A stretch of 64,000 nucleotides of DNA from Epiperipatus broadwayi. Taxonomy: Eukaryota > Onychophora > Udeonychophora > Euonychophora > Peripatidae. This document shows, piece after piece, positions 1 to 13,059 of the stretch. Positions within the stretch are counted from its first letter, which is position 1. The number at the start of each line of letters is the position of its first letter. The notes beneath the pieces are model-generated. The model did no database searches and was not told the DNA's origin. It saw nothing but the letters and a program-made list of their open reading frames with translations. The stretch lies in assembly GCA_028023455.1 (NCBI GenBank), contig JAQFVV010012394.1, forward strand, positions 30,844,885-30,908,884. The letters run 5' to 3'. The translations under genes and the position numbers were made by a program.

Positions 1-339
1 TAATCGTTAAACATATGTAGACGTAGATATATATAATATTTAATTTTTTTTTTTTATTACATGGTGGTGGTTACAAATACACAAACGCGGGGGGAGGAAC
101 TCTGTCATTTTGAAATGATATATGTGTGTGTGACAAATGTGTGTATGAATGGATTAAGTAATGAAAAGAGAGAAATGAGATTTTGTTTCATGCTTAAAAA
201 AAATAGAGGTTTCCGGCAGAATGAGATTTCATTTTCTGTTATATACAATAGAAGCTACGACATGAGTTTTCACATGTCTAACAGATCTGGTCAGTCCTCA
301 TTGAAAATCAGAAGTGAGATAAAAAAGAAGCTTCTAGAA

Positions 340-720
340 CAAAGGGAGGGGGCTATAAAAGCGAGCCACCCAGAATACATTTGGTCTTTTTTTTGGCAGA
401 GCTACAACCATGAACACCTAAAGAGTTTCAATATTAAGCTTATATAATGGCGAATTCAAAAGAAATGTCGGGGTAAGAGAAAGCCGCATCGGATTCAAAC
501 CCCTAGTTCCAACCTGCTGCAGCTGCCTCAGCCAATAAAACCCTGATGCCTTGAAACAACAAATAATTCCCAAGTGGAACCAAGATGAACCTCATCGGCC
601 ACTGGACATGGAGATCTCAAACCTTTACCTGGAATTGCTTGATTTTACCTGTGGAATGGAACTCTTAAATAAATAAAGAAATCTGCTTTTACTACTTCCC
701 CAGGGAGAGTCAGGTAAAGA
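340..720 (+). promoter_or_regulatory. TATA-box and poly(A)-signal region, possible LTR or promoter remnant
   Basis: A good TATA box (CTATAAAAG, 353-361) lies in a G-rich context. AATAAA signals follow at about 534-539 and 668-677. The interval is clearly richer in G+C than its surroundings. TATA followed within about 200 bp by AATAAA is the order seen in LTRs (U3-R), and also in short transcription units. I see no paired LTR or primer site. The 128-codon open frame that overlaps it (61-447) has no recognisable domain and is probably spurious. The call is tentative. Confidence 0.3.
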
Positions 721-1790
721 ACTTTGATTACTGATTTTTATCTTCCTTTATGAAAAGAAATTTTTTTACTTACTATAATAAGTAAAGGTGACGTATGAAC
801 TAATTTAATAAGGTTTCCTTGAAGCCTCGTTCCATTATGGACGTAATAAAGTAACTAGTGTCGGAAGTCACGTGATACAAACTTTTTCATAGTATTGACC
901 TTCACTACTTGAGTTATGTATGAGAGATCTATTGGAAAGAATGACGTATGCATGCAATTTGAAATGACAGAGTAATAAATGCATTGTTTTGTAATATTAA
1001 AAATATATATATACAAAAAAAGTAGAGTGTTGAATTAGTTATTTATTTACAAATCCATTTATTTAGTTATTATTATTATATTGGTTTTTTTTTTATGTTT
1101 AAAAAAAAAACAAAAAAGAAAGAACTCTTAACCCCATTCGTGGCTACTCCCGGCTGTGACACTATCTGACCATGAGACTGAGCTAGCTGATGGTCAAAAC
1201 CTCTCGCACATTATGTAAATAGTGTTCTTGTTGGTAATATATCCACTTCACGTAATTCTTATATTCGTATAGGATTGGCACATGGTGTCCTCAGATGACC
1301 ATAAATATGCGTTGGGGGTATATTACAGTTGCGAGAACGAATCCATAAATTTTGAATAATAATATTTTAGGTCAAAACCACTTAATTAAATAAAAATATG
1401 TAGGTACATATATTGATACATCGTAGATATATATATTCAATAGTGTACACTTGTCTAGTGAGAGGAATGGGTTTTGTTATATATATATATTATCCCCGTA
1501 AACTCATTTTGATTGAAAACATCTTTAAACATTCTGACTTTCTGATCCACAGCTTTAATATTGGAACTACTTTTATTAAACGAAGTGGTCCAAATTGTTG
1601 CAGACTCATCTAGAGTCGCCTGAGAAACAACTGAATTATACATTACTTCAGGGTCCATCAACCACCCAACTCTAAAGTTGTGGTCTTACACTCCACAAAT
1701 GGAAACAATCTCTCAGAGCTTTATTTAAGAATTCATTAAAGCCAGTGTTTAGAGCCAGCTCTCTGAGTTTATCAGCAAAAAATTTCTCTT
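721..1790. other. AT-rich intergenic DNA
   Basis: No gene is seen. Small open frames at 1413-1661 lie on both strands of the same AT-rich DNA and show no family resemblance. A slightly GC-richer patch at about 1130-1215 is not recognised. Confidence 0.5.
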
Positions 1791-1794
1791 ACTT

Positions 1795-2130
1795 ATGTAC
1801 AGAGAATAAATTAAATTTGCATCATCATAAAGAGTTTTGGATAAAAAAAATTGATAGTAGAAATAATTTTCAGCCAGCAACAGAAAGTCTGCCTGTGCAA
1901 ATAATATCGCATAGGTCTGAGATCTGCACACATATCCATATGATGGTGATTTTAATTTAGGCTCTTTAATTTGATTAGCCTGAATGTAAAAAAGCATTAC
2001 ATGAATGTAAGATGGCTAATATTCCGGATAGGCTGGCTCGAACTTTTCTATTGAGCCAATATTACCCATTTTAATTTTTCTTTTCCTTTTTGCCAAGAGA
2101 GAGTCAACAATTTTTGACTCTTCTTTATAT
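1795..2130 (+). repeat. Interspersed repeat R1, copy 1
   Basis: This segment matches 5660-5990 in the same orientation over about 330 bp. Shared stretches include GAGTTTTGGATAAAA, AGCAACAGAAAGTCTGCCTG, CACACATATCCATATG and GCCAAGAGA. Similarity is high but with many substitutions and small indels, so the duplication is old. The open frames seen at 1745-1960 and 5545-5841 agree only because they lie over this repeat. The family is not identified. Confidence 0.75.
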
Positions 2131-2786
2131 TTAATGAGCAACCAATCACATTCAATTTTTTTAATTTTCTGTTGATGTGTTATTAGTGTTAGCTATCACT
2201 TTTTAATAACCCAGAAAATGATCCTGCTTTTATACTCAATAAGTAATTATTTGCATGTAATTTCATTTTTTTTATTGTGCTAATATTGTCAGATGTGAAC
2301 ACAAGTATGACCTGTTGTGACTGCACAAAATCACCAGACTATTGTGTTTATTGTGTGACTGTAATAAACACAGTGATGTAAAAATATGATTAAATATTTA
2401 TTAATTAAAAAAATATAAAAATGCATTTTAACAATATGAACAACTGTTATACCTCTATCTGATATAAAAATATTGCATAGAGAGGAAAAGATGCAAAAAT
2501 AAAAATTCAAGAAGCTGCTTGCATGATAATGGCAAATAATCCTATAAGCCAACCAATGTGGTGATACATAATATCTGGAAGGCTCTGCTTTAAAAAGGTA
2601 TTTTCTGGATGATTTGAACTGGCCCTCACAGATATCTATATGAAATTTTTATTGTCTGAGCCTTAAAATTTGATATTCAAGAATCTAAAGATGTAAGTTT
2701 GCTTTCTATGCTAGTATTGTCATCCAGCAACATTCAAAACATTGTCATCTACTAAGTTGTGATGTTATCTATTAACCTGTTATCTC
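2131..2786. other. AT-rich intergenic DNA, nothing recognised
   Basis: No gene, RNA or element is recognised. The short open frame at 2331-2552 is low-complexity and unsupported. Confidence 0.5.
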
Positions 2787-3075
2787 TATAAATACAATTT
2801 ATCCACTACTTTGAACACTTTTTAGAAAAAAACCTTTTATTGACTTATATTCATGCGCAATCTTATGTTCTGATTGTCTTGCAGTTTTCTTCAGAGCCAC
2901 TTTTATTTTAATTTTATTAAAAGTAAAAAAAAAATTTTTACTTTTAAAAAAAATAAAATAAAAGTGGTTCTGAAGAAGACTGCAGAATAGTTGAAATGTA
3001 AGATTGTGTATGAATATAGGTCAATAAAAGGTTTTTGCTAAAAAGTATTCAAAATAGTAGATAAATTGGTTTATA
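2787..3075. repeat. Long foldback element with about 135-bp arms
   Basis: The left arm (about 2787-2930) and the right arm (about 2942-3075) are near-perfect reverse complements. Matching stretches include CTTTTTAG, AACCTTTTATTGAC, ATATTCATGCGCAATCTTA (CATACACAATCTTA in the other arm) and TCTTCAGAGCCACTTTTATTTT. They meet at an A/T-rich centre with almost no loop. This is a foldback or MITE-like element with no coding capacity. The arms differ at a modest number of positions. Confidence 0.8.
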
Positions 3076-3371
3076 TAAGATATTACAGCAAAATAAAGGA
3101 AGTGGTGAATTTGGTAATAACCCATTATTTACTTACTTGTATATTATTATTAACAGTTGCTCACATTTGGAAAAGATTAAACAAAATTTAATTTTTTCTA
3201 GACATTGATGATAGATAAGGGAAATCACATCTAAAATACCATCATTACAAACCTTCAGACAAACACTACCATTTTTCATCTTCAATTGTTTGTCTCTTTA
3301 AAAAATAGTAGTAAGTATAATAAAATCAATATTGTTTGTTTTTATTAATCAAAATGTCATTGAAATAGTCA

Positions 3372-3475
3372 AGCATTGTTAACTGAGAGGTCAGCACAGC
3401 CACTTGCAAGCAAGCAATTGGTTGCAGACAGTTGTTGTGGGTTTGCCTCCTGGCCGATGCTATGACATAGGGGGA
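3372..3475 (+). repeat. tRNA-derived SINE (family A), diverged copy
   Basis: The sequence follows the family consensus seen at 29735, 45045 and 57778. It has an A-box-like GAGAGGTCAGC near 3385, a B-box-like GGGTTTGCCTCCTGG near 3438 and the tail GATGCTATGACATA. A Pol III promoter arrangement followed by a short A-rich end is typical of tRNA-SINEs. This is the most diverged of the five copies. Confidence 0.6.
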
Positions 3476-3479
3476 AAAA

Positions 3480-5655
3480 TGTCATTGAAATAATAGAAAT
3501 CATATTTGCAATATAAAAATAAGCTTTTTCAATAAGCACATCTCCTGAATATACCTGACAATTAGCTACACAATTAAAAAACAAATATATGTTTATAAAA
3601 ATGTTGAATTAACGACTAAACAGGAGGACAGAAGGGATTAACAGATAATTATTAATAAAGTAACATACTCCACCAGTCGCAGACTTTGGCTAATTTTTGG
3701 AATCAACAATAAAATAGTTAATAGTTTGTTACATTTTTTGTACTTCCAAATAAAGCAAGTAAAATGATGATCATCTATTCTTATTATGGGGAATAATATT
3801 TAATAATGTTTAAAAATTTGGCAGAGTTGATGAAGGAGGATTATCTTAAAACCAATTTTGTTAGCCTTCTACAGCCATAATGTGCAATTCAAAAACTGAC
3901 TATTATATATATGCATGTGTATGTATCATTTAGCATCATATATTACATATAGTATATCACAATTTACTACAATATTCCAATTTATGTATTATGTCTTGCA
4001 ATTTAAACATTTTAATTAATTGTAAATTTTTATATGTTTTCTAAAGAGATACGCACATTAAATTTTAATAGTATCTTCTTTTTAAAAATACTTTCTTTTT
4101 TAAACAATTATATAAAAAAAAAATTCCAGTTATACTGGCATTATTTTAATTTATCTAATAAAAAAGTCATAACATATACTTATGTATGAATTATTGTGGG
4201 CAGACACAATCAGTTGAAATGTATAATAACTGAAAGATAGTTTAGGAAACATTAGAAATAGATTAGGCACGATAATTGGAGGAGTGAGTGGAAGAACTGA
4301 AAATCTTTAACAAATTATAGTGAACAAACTTACCTATATGTTTTTGATTGTATATAAGATTTTGATCATAAATACATTTACATATATATATATTCAACTG
4401 ATTATTTTCACAGGTTGTTATTTTAATAAAGAAAAGACATGAGATTATATCCATGTAAACAGAGATAACTTTGTTTTTAGTTTTGCATGTTGCTAAGAAA
4501 CTATTAGTTACTACTAACTGACAAGTTTTCTTGTTAATCTGTAATAGCTCTTTTGTTCTTGTTGAGATAAATGCACATAGCTAATTGGCTATCATATGTA
4601 ATTCTAATCACTCCAGCCAAGGCCTTAAATTAATCAATATTATATCAGATATTGTTTTGATGTTAGATTTCTGATAATCTATTTGTTAATTTTAAGCATT
4701 GGTCTACCTGATATGACTTATGGATATGTGTATAAGATTGTGCATTTTGAAATAATGAATTCTAAATATCACCCTGATTTTCTTTTGATATAATTGGCAT
4801 AATTTATAGGCAATATATAGATATTTTTTCACATACTCACTTCTTTACAAACCTTGTTCTTATTGTCCGAAGCAAATTTTTTTTCATATTCATATACACA
4901 GTGTGGATATTTAAATAGTGAAATTTCAATCTTAAAATTTCACAGTGTAAACCAACGAGAAAATGAATAGTGATTGATTTTCTATTCAATCTAATACTAG
5001 AATGATCTCTGAATGAATGCATGTGATACATAAAAACACATAATTGGGCTATTTTCACAAAAAATATTAAGGTGCTATTGTGTCTGAATTACAAGTTAAT
5101 GACATGAAATGTGATGTGCTGCAGATATTTATCCGTGATGCCACAACACAGTAACATTACTTTTTTTTAACTTGGAAAAAACTGCTACTAAAATACATGA
5201 TATGATTTTGATTCTTCATAGGAGTGAAGCCATGAGTCACAAAGACATTTTCAAGTGAACCACTAGGTTTTGTGATGGCAGAGATCATTGAAAAGAACCT
5301 ACAAAGATACAAACCACAATGGTACATGTTGTGTCATAACTCATCATTCATACATTCTAGCACTTAATAAGTGAAAGCTAAATTGTCATTACAAGAACAA
5401 ATTGATTCAGATTTGTTCCTGGAGACAGCACAGAGAGAGAACTATTCTCATTTACACTTCTACACACATACAGAATTAATATTAATGAATACAACTCTTT
5501 CAAATTACATGTAAAATAATGATATAACATTCTTTTCACACTCTGTGATTGTCAGAGGGACACCTCTTTATCATTATAAACAATCATTAGCAAACTTCAC
5601 AAAACAGTGTCAGTTAGTGCATAATCAAAGAGTGCAAAAAAGTTTATGCCTAAAA
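3480..5655. other. AT-rich intergenic DNA, nothing recognised
   Basis: No gene or RNA is seen. Open frames at 4263-4454 and 4837-5058 are short and AT-driven with no recognisable motif. Confidence 0.5.
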
Positions 5656-5659
5656 TTCC

Positions 5660-5990
5660 TAACTACTATTAATTTTCTGCATTATCATGAAGAGTTTTGG
5701 ATAAAACAAATGATAGTAGAAATAAATTTTCAGACAGCAACAGAAAGTCTGCCTGTGCAAATAATATCTCATAGGTCTGATATCAGCACACATATCCATA
5801 TGTTGGCAATTATTATATATTTTTTACACTTTTTAATTTGATTATCCTGAATGTAAAAAAGCACTATGTCAATGTAGGTGGCCAATAGTCATGATAGGGT
5901 ATCCTAAACTCTTCTAATGAGCCAATTTTAGCCATTTTGATTTTTTCTTTCTGCCAAGAGAAAACAATTGTTGCCTCTTAATAAATTCCC
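5660..5990 (+). repeat. Interspersed repeat R1, copy 2
   Basis: This is a direct copy of the segment at 1795-2130 (see that entry). It keeps the same order of conserved blocks, from GAGTTTTGGATAAAA to GCCAAGAGA. The open frame 5545-5841 overlaps it and is not regarded as a gene. Confidence 0.75.
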
Positions 5991-5994
5991 ATAG

Positions 5995-7265
5995 TCTAAC
6001 ACAATTTGGAAGCATGTTGAACTTTTTGTTGTACATTAGATAACCCTCATTGCATGTACAATCTAACTAATGCTATCTAATTTTAAAAACAAAAATTTAA
6101 TTAAACAATTAATTATAAAAATAAATGAATTTTAACAATACTCATAATTGCATTGTGTTTTTATAAAATATATTAAATCATTCTTTTATAATAAGAATAT
6201 CTATTAAAAAATAAATTATCTTTATCTGGTGTGTTTATCTGTATATATTTCTGGTTGGATTTAATATCTTATTTAGCTCTTTCTTAACTTCTTTAAAAGT
6301 ATATCTACATATTAAGATAGTTGTGTCTCATGACATACATCAACATAGTAAGGTGTGGGCATCAATGTATATGAAGGTGAAAGGAAAAGTACAAATGAAC
6401 ACAATAATTTTTTTGGATATTCATTTAAAATATATACACTTGAATAACAGTTAAGAATTAAATAATAGTTATGACACTTAAAATTATTATAAAGTATTTT
6501 AAATCAGACATTTAAAAATGTATATTAATTGTTTATTTTGATTTTGAAATCTAAAACAAGCTTGTTTTATGTTACAATAGATATTACCAGTAATTATAAA
6601 ATCCCCTTATTTTTAATTAGATTAAGAATTTTTTTTAATCAAAGCCTGTAATCTGATGTTGTTTAAAGAATTAAAAAAAACTTTTGGATAAAAATTTGGT
6701 TTTAATTAGGGTGAATTGAACAGGGTCATTAACTTTTTTGTTCAAGACAAAGAGAAAATTTTCTTAATCATTGTTTTCAAGTTTCACAATGCAGTATAAA
6801 AAGAAAGATTTGAAAAAAATTAGGATATAGAGCATTATTATTATGAAGTTATAACTAAAGACAAGTCAGCTGCTGCTAATATCAGAACAGTAGAGTATAA
6901 ATTCACATGGACATAATGACACTGTTTTTTGTGGTTCATAGCCCATATGTGACTAGATGGCTTGCCTGAAGTCTATCAACTTATAGAGATTGAATGGAGA
7001 TGATTGAATTCAAAAAGTTATCTGATTTATATCTTTCAAGGAAATGTAAATGGGACATTATACTATTCTATTGCAGACATAATTATAATGGATCAGTTTA
7101 CCAAAGATTTCCAGTGCTAGTTAGTTTGCTGAAGAATTGCCATGATATTTTATACATTTGCTGTTTTATTTATATGCAGAGAAGCACAGACAAAGGTACT
7201 GCATTGTATATATATATGATAAACAAAACAAGTTAAAAATTTTGTAACTTGCTCTTAGATTGCAT
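5995..7265. other. AT-rich intergenic DNA, nothing recognised
   Basis: No gene is seen. The open frame 6994-7236 (80 codons) shows no domain and has no splice context that would support it. Confidence 0.5.
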
Positions 7266-7267
7266 TT

Positions 7268-7574
7268 TATGATCACTAGATGGAGCTTTACCAATAGCTC
7301 CTAACAAGCTTTTGTTTACATTAATGCTGAGAGATTTTGTTTACATAAATGCTTTCAAACTGATAGAAACATGTTTAATAAATGCTGATTGTAGAGTTAG
7401 TATTTAGATCTAGTTTCTGGTCTTCCTGTCCTTCATTGAGGTGAGCCAACTAGCTCGAAACCATGGTCTGAAGGTTGGAGACAATGAAAGAGATATTGAA
7501 TTCTATCTCTCTCAGTATTTATGTAAGAAAAAGCTTGTTAGGAGTTATTGGTAAAGCTCCATCTAGTGATCATA
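7268..7574. repeat. Foldback/MITE-like element with long terminal inverted repeats
   Basis: The left arm at 7269-7315 (ATGATCACTAGATGGAGC... CTAACAAGCTTTT) is matched by its reverse complement at 7528-7573 with about one mismatch in 43 bp. Weaker pairing (TTACATAAATGC, CTGAGAGA) extends the arms to about 70 bp. The centre (about 7360-7490) is unique-looking and contains AACTAGCTCGAAACCATGG. No transposase is present. Confidence 0.8.
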
Positions 7575-7579
7575 TATAT

Positions 7580-9185
7580 AAAGTACATACAGATCTCAGC
7601 TGGTGGGTAAAATGACATTATTTTAAATCCTTAACTTTTACTGTTACAACCTTTAACATCTTTTGACTAAATTAATCAACTAAAAATAAAATATTTTACT
7701 AAGGAGAGAAATCTTTCTATATTAGAGATAAAAAACAAAAAAACTTTCCAAACTGAATCTAACAATATTTTTTTTGAAAAGAAAAAAACTTTTCCTTACA
7801 ATTAAAAATAATTAACAAATAACATGGGTTTATTTGAAATTTATACTATTTTTTATATATACATACACATACTTATGCATTTTATGTATACTTTAAACAT
7901 CCAGTTAATTTTCTTGTAAAGATATGTATTTAATAAGTTTGTGTTTTAACTAATGAAATATCCTTAGGATATAAATGCTCATGGGTGCACACATTTGAAT
8001 GGGTACCAACATATATGTTAAATCAGCCATTTTGTATTATTAAAAATGAATTAAATTTTATTATTAGTTTCTGATAATTCTAATACATTAATTTTATATC
8101 ATTGTAAAGCATGGCTTGTGTGCTTATATATAGATGTGTTTTATGTAAACATATTGAAGATGCATGATAAAACATAAGTGATTACTTAGTTTAACCTTTT
8201 CAAGAAATTTTAAATGTTTTTAAGGCACAATAACTCAATTTATCAATTGTTTTATCCTGTACAAATAGTCACCATTAATCAAGCAAAAGCTAATATAAGT
8301 AAATACTAGAATCATTAAAAAAAGATTAAAACCGAGAAAACGAATTTAAAATGTAACCTAATAACTCAAAATAGGAAATAATAAAAATCCTAATTTTGAT
8401 GATGGAACTAATTTAAAAGGATTAGAAAATTAATACCTGTGTAAATAAAAGTGAAGAAAAACAACAATGATATTCCTGAGAATTCAAACTTAACTCCTGA
8501 TATCAAGAAATAAAACTGCTTTCAAAAACTACAAACCAGTCAGGGAGGACGGAAAACAGTTGAAGAAACATGCCAGATGCAAAGATTAGTCTAAATATAT
8601 GGGAAAATGTTTTTTAAATGTTAAATTGTTCATAAAGAAAAAGTAACGATAGCGTGTTGTCAAACCGGAAGTGGCAAATGTGGCAAAACTTTGCAGGAAA
8701 GAAATTTATTTTAAATATTAATTCGATCTCAAACTAAGAGTCAAACATTATGGAATATGATTTAAGTTACCTCCCTGCATAAAAATTAGAAATTTATGAT
8801 TAGATCAAGAGTTATTGGGCCATTTCCAATGCAATTGGGATGCCACAAAAAAAAATTCTTCAAAAAAGTTTCAAATTGACTTAGAATTATGACCAAGTGA
8901 ATTAGAAGATAAAATACAATGATTTAGAGATAAAAATGGATTTATTGGATGTTGTGGGCCAAGACAGAAACACTGAAGCAGTTAATTATTCAATCCCTTT
9001 AAATTTAAATTATTAAGAAAAACCCAAAGACTGAATACAAACAGTTAGATTTTATAATTGGAACTTTAATTAAGAATCAAGAATTATAACTCAACTTCGA
9101 TTAGAAGAACTCAATAGGATCAGTAAAGCAGAATCATAATTGAAATTTTGTCACAATTTAGTTCAGAACAAGGTTATATAATACA
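7580..9185. other. AT-rich intergenic DNA, nothing recognised
   Basis: No gene, RNA or repeat is recognised in this stretch. Confidence 0.5.
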
Positions 9186-9189
9186 AACT

Positions 9190-9880
9190 GGATTGTAAGC
9201 CCTGAGGACATAATGGGACCATGAGTCTAATCATTGTTTTTTTTTCTTTTTGGGTTTTGCATGAATTTTCGGTCTCAAGGGTAGAGGCAATGGCCATGAA
9301 GGGTTTGTTGATTGGTGGGATCAGTCAGCGATCATTGCCACACCCAGGTTTAGGGATGATATGGCAATGTTATCATGGTCCTCTCTGTTTCGGTTGGTGT
9401 TCTGGACATGCTGAACCAATGTCACACCCAGATAAATTGTAACCCACTTATGATGGGGGCCAAAGCAGTTTAACCTTGTCCAAGGGGTGGGTCTGGGTTC
9501 TCGCTAAACTGAGTTCTGGCTGACGGGTCATGGATGGGGTCTGGGGGGAACTGCTTCAGGACTTTCCAGGTGCATTGAGAGTCCATTGTCCCACATTGAC
9601 TTTGCCTCAAATGGACATAGCCTCCCCTTGATTGACTGACATTTGATCTGTGATAATTCATGTCCTTTTTTTTTTGGTGTTTTTTCTTGATGTTTGTACT
9701 CGGAATGTTTTTTTTTAGATACCTGTAATACCTAATCTATTGTATAAGGCAGTTGAATTGCTTTGAGCCACCACCCAGTTGTAGAATATCAATGTATCAT
9801 TATAACCTCTATGGCCCACTGCTGGAGGTAACAGAATGTGGTTCCCTGCACAGGTGGATCAGACTTTAGTGACTTAATAA
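9190..9880. other. GC-richer island of unknown origin
   Basis: This roughly 700-bp block is far richer in G+C than the surrounding 70-75% AT DNA and uses few A/T runs. Two related sub-blocks occur: CATTGCCACACCCAG near 9336 and CAATGTCACACCCAG near 9417. Open frames at 9221-9442 (+) and 9470-9661 (-) have no motif I recognise. The base composition and abrupt edges suggest an inserted element or a LINE 3' region. I cannot name it. Confidence 0.4.
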
Positions 9881-12785
9881 ATTGCTTTGAAACATATATG
9901 TAAATTATAATGTGATATCTTACTTTTTTGTATTATTTTAATCAAAATCAGAATGATGTATACTGTACTTAAGAGACTTTAATTTAATTTTATTATTATT
10001 GTTTTTAATTAATAAATTTATATTTCATTAAGTTATTCAGGGAATTTATTTAATCCTAAAATAGGTTTAAAATATTATACGTTGGTATTATCTCATGCTC
10101 ACAATAATATATATAGAGATCTTGCTCCCTGCACTGGATTCATGCATAATAGTTACTTATATGGATTGGGATTTATGTTTGGTGTAATGGAAACCAAGAT
10201 AATAATGTAGGATGGTAAAGATATATTCTTTAAATTCGATGCAATTTCATTTTTTTCTTGCTTTTTTTTAAAATTTAGTTTATAGTTGGCAGTACATTAT
10301 TGATACTAAGTGGCCAAAGCATTGATGATGATCAGACCAGCTTAGCACCTCAGAATTATTTTTTACTGATGTATTCTGGTGGATTAGCACTTAATTCTGG
10401 CATTAAAATATTGTTTGTATTTCTGCCCTAAATTTGACAGTGGCTAAATAATTAGCTTGGTCTATAGTGGACCACTTTCAAATTTAGTCACAAGATTGAC
10501 TGTTGATTTTTTTTTTATTGTTGGTTGTTCATAATAATGAATGATTTTATTACTATTTTTGTGTGACGCTAGTGAATTTATACCTTAGTTGACTATTGGT
10601 TGGTTTCATTTTTTTCTAATCTTTCCTGCTCATTATACTCATTGTATATTTAAATTTAGATTAGTGTACTATGTGGGGTTGATGATGATGAGTAACATCA
10701 CCCCAGTGCCACCCTGACTTTGTACCATTATAGTACAATGCAAAATGATTTGCTAGTTACATACAATCAATTTAAGAGTTATATTCTTAAAATAAAAAAT
10801 TAAACTATTTAACATTAGATAAAAAAATATTATATAAAAACACTATACAATTTAAATTAAAAAAATAAAATCGTTCAAATGAAAAAACCTATATATATAA
10901 TGATAAAAAGTATGCAAAATAATTTGTTTTATTAATTAAATTCTAGCTTATTCAAATATAATAATTAAATAAAATTTAAAAAATAATATAAAATATAATT
11001 TAAATCAATATTTTATTACTACTTTCCTTTATATTTTTCAGTCATATCTAATTTTGAGCAACATACTTTTGACAGTGTTTAAAATAACACTCCTCTGAGA
11101 TTATTCTTTCTCTAGTTTATAGATTTCCTATTTCAAGTGTTAATTTTTACACATTTTTTTTCCAATAAATATATAAGGTTGCTGAATTTTATTTAAATCA
11201 AATAATATGACATCATTTTTTATATTAATACATTTGAATTTTACTTTTCTAAAGCCTCTTTGCTAGATAGGTTATTGATACTCCTTATAAGGCAAACATT
11301 AGACATGTTATAATAGTTGTAAATTCTACTTCTATTTCACTATCAGGAATTACATTTTTAATTAGTGGCAATAACTCAATTAACATTTTGAAATCAGCAA
11401 ACTTTTAAAATTTATACCAGTATTTGATAATTTCTTTCTGGGATTCTTATGTATTAGTTCTCCCCTGATATGTCACATATGTACTAGTCCAGCAATAGTT
11501 TTTAATCTAAAAGTAACATCTACATGGGATTTACTGACAGACTTAACCAATTAATTGAAGATTTATTGGGCAAAATAGTGACCTATAACTTTATTTGGTA
11601 AAAATGAAACAAACATTTATGAACATGCTTTTACGTTTTTTGTGAGAAATTATCTTGCACCAAGTAAATTTATAAATATTTATTTTGAAAAATGGCATTT
11701 ACATTTTTTGTGAGTGGAAATGAAACAAACTAATTTCTCTTCATTGGAATATTTTCTAATATTCACTTACAAAATTGATACATTTACTTTCTTAGAAGAT
11801 CATAAATGTCTTTAATTTGATTACTTTAATTTGATCTTTATATACACATTTGTTCACTGCTGATGACTTTCATCAGTGTGAGACTAATATGTAAATACCT
11901 TTTCTGCATTCATACAAAAATAGATGATAACTTACTTTTTCTAATGTTAGCTTAGCTTTTTTCTTGACTAAATGTTTTGCTAACTTTTTTTATGATAATA
12001 TCTGCTAGTTCTTTAGGGAAATAATTTATGTGATACTTTCAAAAACTAGTGCTTAGAGTTCCGAATTTTAGGTTCAAATGTTCAACTATAATTGACTGGG
12101 ATTGCAAAGAAACCAATTTGTGTTTTTCATTAATTTTTATATTTATTGCCCTCTAATATGACAATTTGTATTTGCCTAAAATAAAAAAAAGACAACAGCT
12201 ATCTGATTAAATAATGTGTTGACTTATTTACTGGATACTAAAGAAAATAACTTTTTTACATTACAAATATATTTTGGCTATATTACATCTCTGAGGAAGA
12301 CTGCTGAATGGTCAAAACTGTAGGGCTATGAGTTTAAAAAACAAATTGAACTTAATTGAAATATTTTTTTGCTATCTTTAAATAACATTTTTAGTTTATA
12401 AAATTTGAACTTTAAATTTTAAAATTAACTTAAATTAATTATTAAGATAAAATAATAAACTATTAATTTTATTAAACATAAATATTTATTTCATACAACT
12501 TAATTCTTGATTCAATATATTAGCTTCAATTACATTTAATTGCATACAATTGTACTAGAAATATGTTGAGTTTTATGTATAATAAAATATCTTATTGCTG
12601 ACAATTGTGGCTTTCCAGGAAAAAATTACCATTTATCATACAATAATATTAACCTCAATTACTATTGTTTTATAAATTTTAATTACTTTTAATCAATCTT
12701 AACTAAGGAAGAAAATTTGATTTAAATCTTTGAATTTATTCAAATGATTCAAAATGTTTTTAAAATTTTATTTAGGTGTTAAGAT
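9881..12785. other. AT-rich intergenic DNA
   Basis: No gene is seen. At about 12290 the sequence GAGGAAGACTGCTGAATGGTC resembles the GAAGAAGACTGCAGAATAGTT block inside the foldback at 2787-3075, so a fragment of that family may lie here. Confidence 0.5.
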
Positions 12786-12789
12786 CTTA

Positions 12790-13055
12790 CTATATATCCC
12801 ACTAAACCATAAATGCCAATAACTAACTGGTTTGTATATGTAACATCAAAACTTAAGTAAATCAACAGAACATCAACAATTTGTTGTCAAGACAACCCTC
12901 AGTAGATAAAAGATGGATCAGTTAACTATTCAGATTGCCTTGGTAACAGATTATTGATATTCTACTCACTTAATAAACTAATAGAATATCAATGATCAAT
13001 TGTCAAGGCAATCTCAATAAATAGAAGATAGATTATTTTGTATCTACTATGATTG
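12790..13055. repeat. Palindromic repeat (MITE-like family M3), copy 1
   Basis: Three related blocks occur: AGAACATCAACAATTTGTT (about 12868), its inverted form near 12935-12975, and AATAGAATATCAATGATCAA (about 12979). Each is followed or preceded by a CAAGGCAATC-type block. The same inverted pair occurs at 31890-32010. The flank ATAAATGCCAATAACTAACTGG (12809) also corresponds to 31834-31860, so the repeated unit is larger than the arms. There is no coding capacity. Confidence 0.6.
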
Positions 13056-13059
13056 CCTT

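Noticed and set aside
11840-11885. CTGATGACTTTCATCAGTG as a possible hammerhead
   Set aside because: It is a short perfect hairpin; no GAAA block or helix I partner follows.
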